The position numbers and the translations under genes were made by a program. From Rhodothermales bacterium (lineage in GTDB: Bacteria; Bacteroidota; Rhodothermia; Rhodothermales; UBA10348): a DNA stretch of 63,737 bases. The notes beneath the pieces were generated by a model that worked only from the letters and a program-made list of their open reading frames with translations, had not been told where the DNA came from and searched no databases. Every line of letters begins with the position of its first letter. The first letter of the stretch is position 1. This document shows positions 56,727 through 63,737 of this stretch, piece after piece. Location: NCBI GenBank assembly GCA_024711125.1, contig JANJTM010000053.1, forward strand, positions 1 to 63,737, written 5' to 3'.

Positions 56727-58160
56727 ATGCCCAGACGACTGACGGCCGCCCTGGCGGTGGCCCTCCTCGCGATCGCCCCGGTCGCGAAGGCGCAGAATTT
56801 CGGCGCCAGAGCCGCCGCGGAGCCGATTCCGACGGTGACCGGCACGCTCGCCATCACGAACGCGCGCATCGTGCGTGCCCCCGGCACGGTGCTCGAGCGT
56901 GCAACCGTCGTCGTTCGCGACGGCGTGATCACGGCCGTCGGGCCGGACGTCGCCGTGCCGTACGACGCCCGCGTGATCGCCGGCGACTCGCTCTGGGTCT
57001 TCCCGGGCTTCGTCGATGCCGCGTCGTACGCCGGCATCCCCGAGGAGGCCGCGGGCCAGCCGCAGCCGGTGGACGATCCCGACAACGCTCCGCCCGCCCG
57101 GGCCGGGTTCCAGCCCGATCGCGACGCGCGCACGCTCTACAAGGGCTCGGACGCGTCGGTCACGGCCCTGCGCGACCTCGGGTTCACGACGGCGCAGGTC
57201 TTTCCGAGGGGCGGAATGCTTCCGGGCGCGGGTGCCACCGTGCTGCTCGGTTCGGCTGCGGGCCCGGTCGTTCTGAAGTCGGGCGCGGCCCAGGGCGCGT
57301 CGTACGAGGCCGCGCGCGGCGTGGCCCCCGGCACGCCGATGGCCGTCACGGCCCGGTTCCGGCAGGTGCACCGGGAGGCCGCGCGCCGTGCGGCGCTCGC
57401 CGGGCGCTACGCGGCCGACCCGAGCGGCATGGCGCCCCCGCCGTGGGACGCCGCCCACGCGGCCTATGCGCCGGTCGCAGCGGGAGAGGTACCCCTCTAC
57501 TTCCACGTGAACACCGCGCTCGAAACCCACCGCGCGCTGTCGCTCTCGGCCGAACTGGGTTTCCGCATCACCCTCACGGGCGTCGGCGAGGGCTTCGAGC
57601 TGGCCGAGAAGCTCGCGCGGCTGAAGCCTGCGATGGCCCTCACGCTCGCGCTGCCCGAGGCTCCGGAATGGGCCGCGTCGTTGAAGGCCGACTCGCTCGA
57701 GGCGCTCATGGCCTCGTACGACCCGGCCGAGCGCGCGGCGGACTACCGCGACCAGGAGGCCGAACTCCAGAATCTTCGTTCCCGGCAGCTCCTGGCGCGC
57801 AAGGACTACGTCGCCAACGCCGCCACCCTGGCGAAGGCGGGCCTGCGCTTCGGGTTCGCGACGCGCGACGCCAAGGCCGAGGAACTCCGCAGGAACGTGC
57901 TCGCCATGGTCGAAGCCGGCCTTCCGGCCGACGCCGCGCTCGCGGCCCTCACGATCGACGGCGCGCGGCTCCTCGGCGTCGACGACGCGGTCGGAACGAT
58001 CGACCCCGGCAAGCTCGGCAACCTCGTCGTGACCGACGGGGACTGGTTCGCCGAAGAGACCCGCGTGCGCCACGTGGTCGTCGCGGGCGAGGTGTTCGAG
58101 CCGGCGGCGCGTACGGAGCGCGGCGCCTCGCGCGGCGGCTCCGACCGCCCGAGCCGGTGA
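56727..58160 (+). CDS. Exported amidohydrolase-like protein lacking the HxH metal motif (1 of 3)
   Basis: A 477-residue exported protein (MPRRLTAALAVALLAIAPVAKAQ). It has the composite beta-sandwich/TIM-barrel layout of amidohydrolases (LAITNARIVRAPGTVLERATVVV at the start, ALTIDGARLLGVDDAVGTIDPGKLGNLVV at the end). The strand-1 segment normally reading DxHxH is FPGFVDAASYAG, without histidines, so two metal ligands are missing. It may be catalytically altered or structural. A TATGTTTG promoter-like element lies at 56667-56674. It heads a run of three such genes. Confidence 0.8.
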   Translation: MPRRLTAALAVALLAIAPVAKAQNFGARAAAEPIPTVTGTLAITNARIVRAPGTVLERATVVVRDGVITAVGPDVAVPYDARVIAGDSLWVFPGFVDAASYAGIPEEAAGQPQPVDDPDNAPPARAGFQPDRDARTLYKGSDASVTALRDLGFTTAQVFPRGGMLPGAGATVLLGSAAGPVVLKSGAAQGASYEAARGVAPGTPMAVTARFRQVHREAARRAALAGRYAADPSGMAPPPWDAAHAAYAPVAAGEVPLYFHVNTALETHRALSLSAELGFRITLTGVGEGFELAEKLARLKPAMALTLALPEAPEWAASLKADSLEALMASYDPAERAADYRDQEAELQNLRSRQLLARKDYVANAATLAKAGLRFGFATRDAKAEELRRNVLAMVEAGLPADAALAALTIDGARLLGVDDAVGTIDPGKLGNLVVTDGDWFAEETRVRHVVVAGEVFEPAARTERGASRGGSDRPSR

Positions 58161-58213
58161 CCGCCATGACGCCGACCACCCATTCCGCACGACCCGACAT
58201 CCCGTTGTCGCCC

Positions 58214-59587
58214 ATGCGTTTCCGCACACTCCTCGCCGCCGTGGCGCTGCTCGCCGCGCTCGCCCCGACCACGCAAGCCCAGCCCCGGGGCTCGGTACTG
58301 CTGAAAGGCGCCACCGTGCTCACCGTATCCGGCGCCGGAACGCTGGAGAACACCGACGTCCTCGTCCAGGACGGCCGCATCGCCCGCATCGGGCGCGGTC
58401 TTCAGGCCCCGTCGGGCGTGGAAACCATCGACGTGACGGGGAAATTCGTCATGCCCGGCATCATCGACGCGCACTCGCACATCGCCCTCTCCAGCGTGAA
58501 CGAGGCCACGAGCCCCGTCACGAGCGAAGTCTCGATGGAGGACGTCGTGGATCCCTACGACATCGGCATCTACCGGGCCCTCGCGGGCGGCGTCACGACG
58601 TCGCACGTCATGCACGGCTCGGCCAACGTCATCGGCGGCCAGAACGAGACGATCAAACACCGCTGGGGCCAGACCGACCCCGACGCGCTCCGGTTCGCGG
58701 GCGCTCCGCGCACGATCAAGTTCGCGCTCGGCGAGAATCCGACCCGGGTGCACGGCAAGCGCGGCGGCGGCAGCGGGGCGCGCATCCGCCCGGCCAGCCG
58801 GATGGGCGTCGAGGCCGTGCTGCGCGAGACCTTCGCCGAGGGCAAACGCTACCTGGAGGCCCAGGACCGGTACGAGCGCGAGCGCCGGACCAACCCCCGC
58901 GCCGTTCCGCCCGAACACAGCGAGCGGCTCGAGGTCATCGCCGACATCCTGCGCGGCGAGGTCCTCATCCACTGCCACTCGTATCGCGCCGACGAAATCG
59001 ACATGCTGATGCGGGTGCTGGCCGATTTCGGCGTGAAGAACGTCACCTTCCAGCACGCCAACGAGGCCTTCAAGGTCGCGCCCGAGCTGGCCGCCTTCGG
59101 CGCTTCGGCCTCGGTCTTCGCCGACTGGTGGAGCTACAAGATGGAGGTCTATTACTCGACCGCCTACAACGCGACGATCCTGGTGCGCAACGGCATCAAC
59201 ACGTCGGTCAACTCGGATTCGGGCGAACTGAACCGCCACCTCTACCACGAGGCGGCCAAGACGCAGCGCTACGGCGACCTGACCGACGACGAGGCCCTCG
59301 CACTCATCACGATCAACCCGGCCCGGCAGCTCGGCATCGACGGCCGCACGGGATCCATCGAGGTCGGAAAGGACGCCGACCTCGCGGTCTTCGACGGCCA
59401 TCCGCTCTCGGTCTACGGCGTACCCGCCCTCACCTTCGTGGACGGCGTCAAGTATTTCGACCGCCTGAACGACCCCGACGACATGCGGCTGCGCGCCCAT
59501 CCGAACCGCGACGTGCAGGCCGGAACGGTCCTGACCCTCGACGACCACGACCGCTGCCTCGAGGGCGCGTTCGTCATCGAATACTGA
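58214..59587 (+). CDS. Exported metal-dependent amidohydrolase (2 of 3)
   Basis: A protein of about 457 residues with signal peptide MRFRTLLAAVALLAALAPTTQAQ. This member keeps the metal site: DAHSHI in VMPGIIDAHSHIALS, then VLIHCHSYRADEI and VTFQHANEA, and a final Asp in SVNSDSGE. It resembles imidazolonepropionase-like exported amidohydrolases. Alternative starts at 58166 (ATG) or 58157 (GTG, overlapping the previous stop) would add 16-19 residues before the signal peptide. It ends 4 bases before the third gene. Confidence 0.87.
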   Translation: MRFRTLLAAVALLAALAPTTQAQPRGSVLLKGATVLTVSGAGTLENTDVLVQDGRIARIGRGLQAPSGVETIDVTGKFVMPGIIDAHSHIALSSVNEATSPVTSEVSMEDVVDPYDIGIYRALAGGVTTSHVMHGSANVIGGQNETIKHRWGQTDPDALRFAGAPRTIKFALGENPTRVHGKRGGGSGARIRPASRMGVEAVLRETFAEGKRYLEAQDRYERERRTNPRAVPPEHSERLEVIADILRGEVLIHCHSYRADEIDMLMRVLADFGVKNVTFQHANEAFKVAPELAAFGASASVFADWWSYKMEVYYSTAYNATILVRNGINTSVNSDSGELNRHLYHEAAKTQRYGDLTDDEALALITINPARQLGIDGRTGSIEVGKDADLAVFDGHPLSVYGVPALTFVDGVKYFDRLNDPDDMRLRAHPNRDVQAGTVLTLDDHDRCLEGAFVIEY

Positions 59588-59591
59588 CATT

Positions 59592-60932
59592 ATGCTCGCC
59601 ACCCTCCTCCTCGCGTTCGTCCTGCAGGTCCAGCCCCAGGACGCGCCCAAGCCGAAGCAGGGCGCCTACGCCGTCGTCAACGCGCGCATCGAGACCGTGA
59701 CCGGCGGGGTCATCGAGCGTGGAACCATCCTCGTCGAGCGCGACCGCATCGTCGCCGTCGGTGCGGACGTCACCATTCCGCCCGGTATCGAGATCGTGGA
59801 CGCGGCCGGCCTGCACGTGTACCCGGGATTGATCGACTCGGGCACGCGCCTCGGCCTGACCGAGATCGGATCGGTCGACGAGACGACCGACGCCGTCGAA
59901 CTGGGCGACATCACGCCCCAGATGGACGCGCTCTCGGCAATCAACCCCAATTCGGCGCTCATCCCCGTGACGCGTGTCGCGGGCGTCACGACCGTGCTCG
60001 CCGAGCCTTCGGGCGGAACGCTGCCCGGCATGGCCGCGATGATCAACCTCGTGGGCTACACCGCCGAGCAGATGGCGGCAGGCGCCCGGGTGATGGTCAT
60101 GGACTTCCCGACCTGGCCCTCGGCCCGGCCACGGTTCGGGGGCGGCGGGGCGCGTGGCGGCGCACAGGACGACCCCGAGAAGACCTTCCGCGACGCCCTG
60201 AAGCGGGTGGACGAGATCTTCGACCGGGCTGAACTGTACGCCCGCATCGACTCAACCTGGGCCGCCGGCAAGGGCGACCGCGAGCCCGAATTCGTGCCCG
60301 AGATGCGCGCCCTGCTGCCCGTCGTGCGCGGGCAGATGAAGCTCATGATCCGGGTGAACCAGGAAAAGGAGATCCGCGAGGCGCTCGCGTGGGTCTCCCG
60401 GCGCGGGTATCGCAACGTCGTCTTCTCCGGGCTCGCGGAAGGCTGGCGCGTCGCCGGCGAACTCGCGGCGGCCGGATTCCCCTGCATCGTGGGGCCGGTG
60501 CTCTCGGTCCCGACGCGCGAGAGCGACCGCTTCGACCGCGCCTACGCCAACGCCGGCCTGCTCGCGCAGGCGGGCGTCAAGGTCGCGATCCGCACCGGCG
60601 AGGCCGAAAACGTGCGCAATCTTCCCTTCAATGCCGGTTTCGCCGCCGCCTACGGACTCGGCCGCGAGGAGGCCTTGAAAGCCGTCACGATCCACGCCGC
60701 CGAGGCGTTCGGCATCGAGGGCGACTACGGGTCCATCGAGGTCGGCAAGAAGGCCAATTTCCTGGTCTCGACCGGCGACCCGTTCGAGACGGCCACCGAG
60801 ATCCGGGAGGTCTTCATCGACGGATTCCGCGTGCCGATCGACAGCCGCCAGATCCAGCTCTACCGCGAGTTCCTGGACCGGGACGAGGGGCGCGTGAAGG
60901 CCGTCGAGATCGTGCCGCCGGTGCGGAACTAG
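59592..60932 (+). CDS. Exported amidohydrolase-like protein lacking the HxH metal motif (3 of 3)
   Basis: A 446-residue protein with a short signal (MLATLLLAFVLQVQPQ). The amidohydrolase start and end modules are present (AYAVVNARIETVTGGVIERGTILVERDRIVAVG and SIEVGKKANFLVSTGDPF). The strand-1 segment reads YPGLIDSGTRLGLTEIG and lacks the HxH pair, as in the first gene. The run GTPARV-like core is replaced by ITPQMDALSAINPNSALIPV. It may pair with the active middle protein. It is transcribed with the two upstream genes. Confidence 0.82.
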   Translation: MLATLLLAFVLQVQPQDAPKPKQGAYAVVNARIETVTGGVIERGTILVERDRIVAVGADVTIPPGIEIVDAAGLHVYPGLIDSGTRLGLTEIGSVDETTDAVELGDITPQMDALSAINPNSALIPVTRVAGVTTVLAEPSGGTLPGMAAMINLVGYTAEQMAAGARVMVMDFPTWPSARPRFGGGGARGGAQDDPEKTFRDALKRVDEIFDRAELYARIDSTWAAGKGDREPEFVPEMRALLPVVRGQMKLMIRVNQEKEIREALAWVSRRGYRNVVFSGLAEGWRVAGELAAAGFPCIVGPVLSVPTRESDRFDRAYANAGLLAQAGVKVAIRTGEAENVRNLPFNAGFAAAYGLGREEALKAVTIHAAEAFGIEGDYGSIEVGKKANFLVSTGDPFETATEIREVFIDGFRVPIDSRQIQLYREFLDRDEGRVKAVEIVPPVRN

Positions 60933-61071
60933 GCGCGTGTTTCCCGGGGTGGGAGGCCGCGGCTGGGTGGCTGGGGGGCGCCGGGTGCGGGCGGGGGTGC
61001 CGCGGGGCGCCGGGCCGTCGTTGCGTGCCCGGCAGGGCGTGTCCTTCACGAGGCGGGAGGCTCTCGCCGAG

Positions 61072-61122
61072 TTGCCGTGGGGCGCCAAATTGCCGGTGGG
61101 GCGCACTTGCCGCGGGTGCGCA
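61072..61122. repeat. Three imperfect 16-18 base tandem repeats
   Basis: Copies at 61072-61089, 61090-61106 and 61107-61122 all follow TTGCCG(n)GGGGCGCA with one or two changes each. They lie outside any supported gene. Confidence 0.7.
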
Positions 61123-61149
61123 ATGTGGAAATATGGCCGATAATCGATG

Positions 61150-61209
61150 TATTCGGGCCGTATTCGGGTCAATTATGTCGACTTTCGGCCCATTGTCGAC
61201 ATATTCGGG
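61150..61209. repeat. TATTCGGG repeats with a 9-base inverted repeat
   Basis: TATTCGGG occurs at 61150-61157, 61161-61168 and 61202-61209. TATGTCGAC (61174-61182) pairs perfectly with GTCGACATA (61195-61203) around a 12-base loop. The element may be a terminator, a small RNA structure or the relic of an intergenic repeat family. Confidence 0.6.
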
Positions 61210-61359
61210 CCCAAAACGGGGCGAATATGTGGGATTCGGCCTCAAATCCCAGTTCCGCAGTCACGCCTTGCCGCCGAACCGGCCGCAACTCGGTCACGGC
61301 AGCCTCCTCAGCCGCTCCGGACGAGGTCCCTGTCGACGCGGGCGCGGTGCGGCCGCGGG

Positions 61360-62178
61360 TCACCCCTCCCGCTCGTTCGCCTTTGCTTCGTCCCAGTATC
61401 GGTCCATCTCGGCGAGGTCGACGTCGGCGAAGGCCCTGCCCTGCTCCCGCAGCCGGTCCTCGATGTGGCGGAAGCGCCGGATGAACTTGTCGTTCGTGCG
61501 GCGCAGGGCGTTTTCCGGGTTCAGGTCGCGCTTGCGGGCGTAGTTGACGAGCGCAAAGAGCAGGTCGCCGAGTTCCTTTTCCACCTCGGCCGGGTCGGCG
61601 CCCGACTCCACGAGTTCCTCGAACTCGTGGATTTCCTCCTTCACTTTCCCGAATGCCTCCATCGAGTCGGGAAAGTCGAATCCGACACCGGCCGCCTTTT
61701 CCTGCACGCGGTACGCGCGCAAGAGCGCCGGCAGGTGGGTGGGAACGCCGTCGAGCGTGGACTTGCGTCCGCCTTCCTTCAACTTGATCTGCTCCCAGTT
61801 CTGGAGCACCTGGCCGACGCCGTCGACCGCGACGTCCCCAAACACGTGCGGGTGCCGCCGCACCAGCTTCTCCGTCTCGGTCTCGATCACCTCCTTCATG
61901 GAGAAGCGGCCGTCCCCCTCGGCGATCACCGCGTGGAAGACCACGTGCAGCAGCAGGTCGCCGAGTTCCTTGCGCAATTCGGGCCAGTTCTCCGTGTCGA
62001 TCGCCTCGAGCGTCTCGTAGGCTTCCTCGATCAGCAGGTGCTTGACCGACTCGTGGGTCTGCACCTTGTCCCACGGGCAGTCGCGGCGCAGCTGGCGCAC
62101 GATGGCGACGAAGTCGGCGTAGGCCTCCACGGCGCCGGGCGCCTCGGTGAAGACGGGATCGAAGATCTTGTCGGGCAT
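61360..62178 (-). CDS. mazG: Nucleoside triphosphate pyrophosphohydrolase MazG
   Basis: A 272-residue protein that hydrolyses (d)NTPs to monophosphates. Both MazG modules are present: the first with CPWDKVQTHESVKHLLIEEAYE and ELGDLLLHVVFHA, the second with KVKEEIHEFEELV and EKELGDLLFALVNYARK, carrying the metal-binding ExxE...ExxD residues. The connecting segment HPHVFGDVAVDGVGQVLQNWEQIK is typical. The ATG at 62178 is the family start; an upstream in-frame extension was rejected. It converges on the amidohydrolase run and is divergent from ssb. Confidence 0.95.
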   Translation of the reverse strand: MPDKIFDPVFTEAPGAVEAYADFVAIVRQLRRDCPWDKVQTHESVKHLLIEEAYETLEAIDTENWPELRKELGDLLLHVVFHAVIAEGDGRFSMKEVIETETEKLVRRHPHVFGDVAVDGVGQVLQNWEQIKLKEGGRKSTLDGVPTHLPALLRAYRVQEKAAGVGFDFPDSMEAFGKVKEEIHEFEELVESGADPAEVEKELGDLLFALVNYARKRDLNPENALRRTNDKFIRRFRHIEDRLREQGRAFADVDLAEMDRYWDEAKANEREG

Positions 62179-62487
62179 GGGGTTCGGGCGGAATCGGCTC
62201 CCGCGATGGCGTGCGCGCGGGCTCCTTCCGAACGACCCGGACGGGGAAAGGTTTGGCGCCGCCGGGCCCGGTACGGGACGAGTTGTCAACAATGACACGA
62301 GGCTGTCACCGGCCCTCCGTATCATCGGTCACCGTTGCATTCCGACGCCCATTCTCCTCCATACGGGAGAAAGCGGCGCCCGGAGCACGGGCATGCTTTT
62401 ACATCTCCTGGAGATTCGTGCGGACGAGCCGGCGCGGCCGGTGGACTCATGTAATCGCCAGGGGCAACACACACAGACAACCACGTC
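62179..62487. promoter_or_regulatory. Divergent mazG-ssb intergenic region with dyads
   Basis: No coding sequence is supported in this 300-base gap. It contains a dyad TGACA-N6-TGTCA at 62293-62308 and a short perfect palindrome ATCTCC-T-GGAGAT at 62403-62415. Either could be a protein-binding site or leader structure for ssb. No clear promoter boxes were identified. Confidence 0.4.
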
Positions 62488-62495
62488 AGGAGGTG
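62488..62495 (+). promoter_or_regulatory. Strong ribosome-binding site of ssb
   Basis: AGGAGGTG lies 6 bases before the ssb ATG. It is a near-perfect Shine-Dalgarno sequence and stands out, because most genes in this window have weak or no such site. It implies high translation and fixes the ssb start. Confidence 0.85.
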
Positions 62496-62501
62496 TAAAC
62501 C

Positions 62502-63002
62502 ATGGCACGAGGAGTCAACAAGGTCATTCTCATCGGCAACCTCGGACAGGATCCCGAACTGCGCTACACGGGCGGCGGCACCGCCGTCTGCAACCTGCGC
62601 GTCGCCACCAACGAGTCCTACAAGGACACGAACGGCGAGTGGATCGAAAAGACCGAGTGGCACAGCGTCGTCGCGTGGGGCCGCCTGGCCGAGATCTGCG
62701 GCGAGTACCTCAAGAAGGGCTCGCAGGCGTATTTCGAGGGCTCGCTCCAGACGCGCACCTACGACGACAAGGACGGCAACACGAAGTACGTCACCGAGAT
62801 CAAGGCGCGCGAGATGATGATCCTCAGCGGCCGCGGCGAAGAGGGAGGCTTCTCGGGCGGCGGCGCTTCGGGCGCGTCCCGCGGCGGCTCGGCTCCGCGC
62901 CCGGCCTCGCGTCCGCCCGCGGCGAAGGCGCCTCAGGGCGGCCAGGCCGCGGCCGAGGGGGACGACTACACGTTCGATCCGAACGACGACCTGCCGTTCT
63001 GA
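62502..63002 (+). CDS. ssb: Single-stranded DNA-binding protein
   Basis: A 166-residue SSB. The OB-fold occupies residues 1-110 ([64 protein letters not shown], then [10 protein letters not shown] and [11 protein letters not shown]). A Gly/Ser/Ala/Pro-rich linker follows. The acidic tail ends FDPNDDLPF, the protein-interaction tip that recruits repair and replication partners. A strong ribosome-binding site precedes it and a terminator follows. Confidence 0.97.
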   Translation: MARGVNKVILIGNLGQDPELRYTGGGTAVCNLRVATNESYKDTNGEWIEKTEWHSVVAWGRLAEICGEYLKKGSQAYFEGSLQTRTYDDKDGNTKYVTEIKAREMMILSGRGEEGGFSGGGASGASRGGSAPRPASRPPAAKAPQGGQAAAEGDDYTFDPNDDLPF

Positions 63003-63022
63003 AGCGGGCTTGCGCCAGACGC

Positions 63023-63055
63023 AAAGGCCGCGTCCCGAACAGGGGCGCGGCCTTT
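63023..63055 (+). terminator. Rho-independent terminator of ssb
   Basis: AAAGGCCGCGTCCC (63023-63036) pairs with GGGGCGCGGCCTTT (63042-63055) over 13 of 14 positions plus a G-T pair, loop 5 bases, ending in CCTTT. It begins 20 bases after the ssb stop. Confidence 0.8.
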
Positions 63056-63106
63056 CCCGTTTCGTGCCCCTCGCGTATCCTGCGCCCACCGCTACCCCCA
63101 CGAGCC

Positions 63107-63737
63107 ATGCCCCTCATGTCCCGCCGCGAATTCGCCCGTCGTACCGCACTCGCGGCCGGTGCGGCCGTCGCCCTTCCGAACCGCGCGCTGCACGTCCTGA
63201 CCCCGACGCCGAAACGTGGCGAGATCATCGGCCACGGCGACTTCCGCTACCGGGTGGACACGTCGTGGGGCGTGCTCGACCCCGCCGTCACCCCGGTCAA
63301 TAACTGCCACGAGATGGTGCAGGACCGTCGCGGGCGCCTCATCATGCTCGGCGACGAGACGCGCAACAACGTTCTCATCTACGACCGCTCGGGCAAGCTC
63401 CTGTCGACCTGGGGCAACACGTTCCCGGCCGGCCATGGCCTTACGCGGTGGGAAGCCGGGGACGAGGAGTTCCTCTTCCTCTGCGACAACGGCTTCGACG
63501 GCAACCCGCAGGTCGTGAAAACCACCCTCGACGGACGCGAGGTGCTGCGCCTCCCCCACCCCAAGGACATCGGGGTCTACGAGGCCGACTGGCGGTACCA
63601 TCCGACCGAAACCGCGATCGGCCCGAACGGCGACATTTACGTGGCCGACGGATACGGTTCGCAGTGGATCCTGCAGTTCGACCTGGACGGACGGTTCATC
63701 CGCCGGTTCGGCGGCCCCGGGGACGCCGAGCACCAGT
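63107..63737 (+). CDS. Tat-exported beta-propeller (NHL-like) protein, 3' end cut by window
   Basis: The first 210 residues of a protein that continues past the right edge. It begins MPLMSRREFARRTALAAGAAVA, a Tat signal with twin arginine. Propeller-like repeats follow: DRRGRLIMLGDETRNNVLIYDRSGKLLSTWG, EEFLFLCDNG with TTLDGREVLRL, and GPNGDIYVADGYGSQWILQFDLDGRFIRRFG, the last a classic NHL/six-bladed-propeller blade. The ATG at 63107 is chosen; a second ATG 9 bases downstream is also possible. Function unknown. Confidence 0.82.
   Translation, partial: MPLMSRREFARRTALAAGAAVALPNRALHVLTPTPKRGEIIGHGDFRYRVDTSWGVLDPAVTPVNNCHEMVQDRRGRLIMLGDETRNNVLIYDRSGKLLSTWGNTFPAGHGLTRWEAGDEEFLFLCDNGFDGNPQVVKTTLDGREVLRLPHPKDIGVYEADWRYHPTETAIGPNGDIYVADGYGSQWILQFDLDGRFIRRFGGPGDAEHQ

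Larger units (their letters stand above)
60933..61359. other. Gap of 427 bases between convergent genes with structured repeats
   Basis: No gene is supported here. The first 135 bases are G-rich. Positions 61072-61122 hold three imperfect tandem copies and 61130-61250 form an AT-richer segment with TATTCGGG repeats and a long inverted repeat, each listed separately. The region is unlike its neighbours in base composition. Confidence 0.7.

Overview
This 63.7 kb window is high-GC (roughly two thirds G+C), densely coded chromosomal DNA with no rRNA operon, insertion sequence, prophage or CRISPR array. The gene content points to Rhodothermota/Bacteroidota, probably a Rhodothermales-like marine bacterium. 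The reasons are a Sec-type (clade II) nosZ cluster, a PorV-like outer-membrane barrel, a C-terminal type IX secretion (T9SS) sorting domain, a PorW/SprE-like TPR lipoprotein, many lipoproteins, TAnnTTTG-like promoter elements and few strong Shine-Dalgarno sites. The taxonomic call is inference from gene families, not from a database search.

Layout. Positions 1-3264 hold the minus-strand str operon (rpsL, rpsG, fusA, start of tuf). Then follow ftsH, a large TPR-SPOR lipoprotein, pyruvate kinase and a LolA-like lipoprotein (3.5-11.3 kb). Positions 11.4-18.8 kb hold a complete nitrous-oxide-reduction module: Rrf2 regulator, cytochrome c lipoprotein, nosZ, a membrane-protein/NosL fusion, nosD, nosF and nosY on the minus strand. 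A second Rrf2 paralogue of identical length faces the operon from its far end. Positions 18.9-29.2 kb are a mixed envelope and metabolic region: lipoproteins, a PAP2 enzyme with a PorV-like barrel, an alpha/beta hydrolase, a Kef-type antiporter, a double glyoxalase protein and a divergent diaminopimelate-decarboxylase-like enzyme. A tRNA-Arg(ACG) follows at 29.3 kb.

Positions 29.5-41.7 kb contain two small membrane proteins, an LVIVD-repeat lipoprotein with a DUF305 lipoprotein, a GH30 glycosidase, a dihaem cytochrome with TPRs, an amidase, a GpgS-like glycosyltransferase fused to a HAD phosphatase, and a Gfo/Idh/MocA oxidoreductase. Positions 41.9-45.8 kb hold a molybdenum hydroxylase (iorAB-like) and its xdhC-type maturation factor. 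Then come a DAO-family oxidoreductase, class I aldolase fbaB, a TumE/TumA-like toxin-antitoxin pair, a secreted serine hydrolase and a 1173-residue T9SS cargo protein with HAF repeats and a papain-like segment.

Positions 54.5-56.6 kb hold the most unusual pair: a two-module AAA ATPase translationally coupled to a lone EutN/CcmL bacterial-microcompartment vertex protein, with no shell hexamer or cargo enzyme in the window. Three tandem exported amidohydrolase-like genes, mazG, ssb and a truncated Tat-exported beta-propeller gene close the window.

The best candidates for new biology are the AAA-EutN pair, the GpgS-HAD fusion, the paired Rrf2 regulators with a shared promoter motif around nos, and the papain-like T9SS cargo protein.
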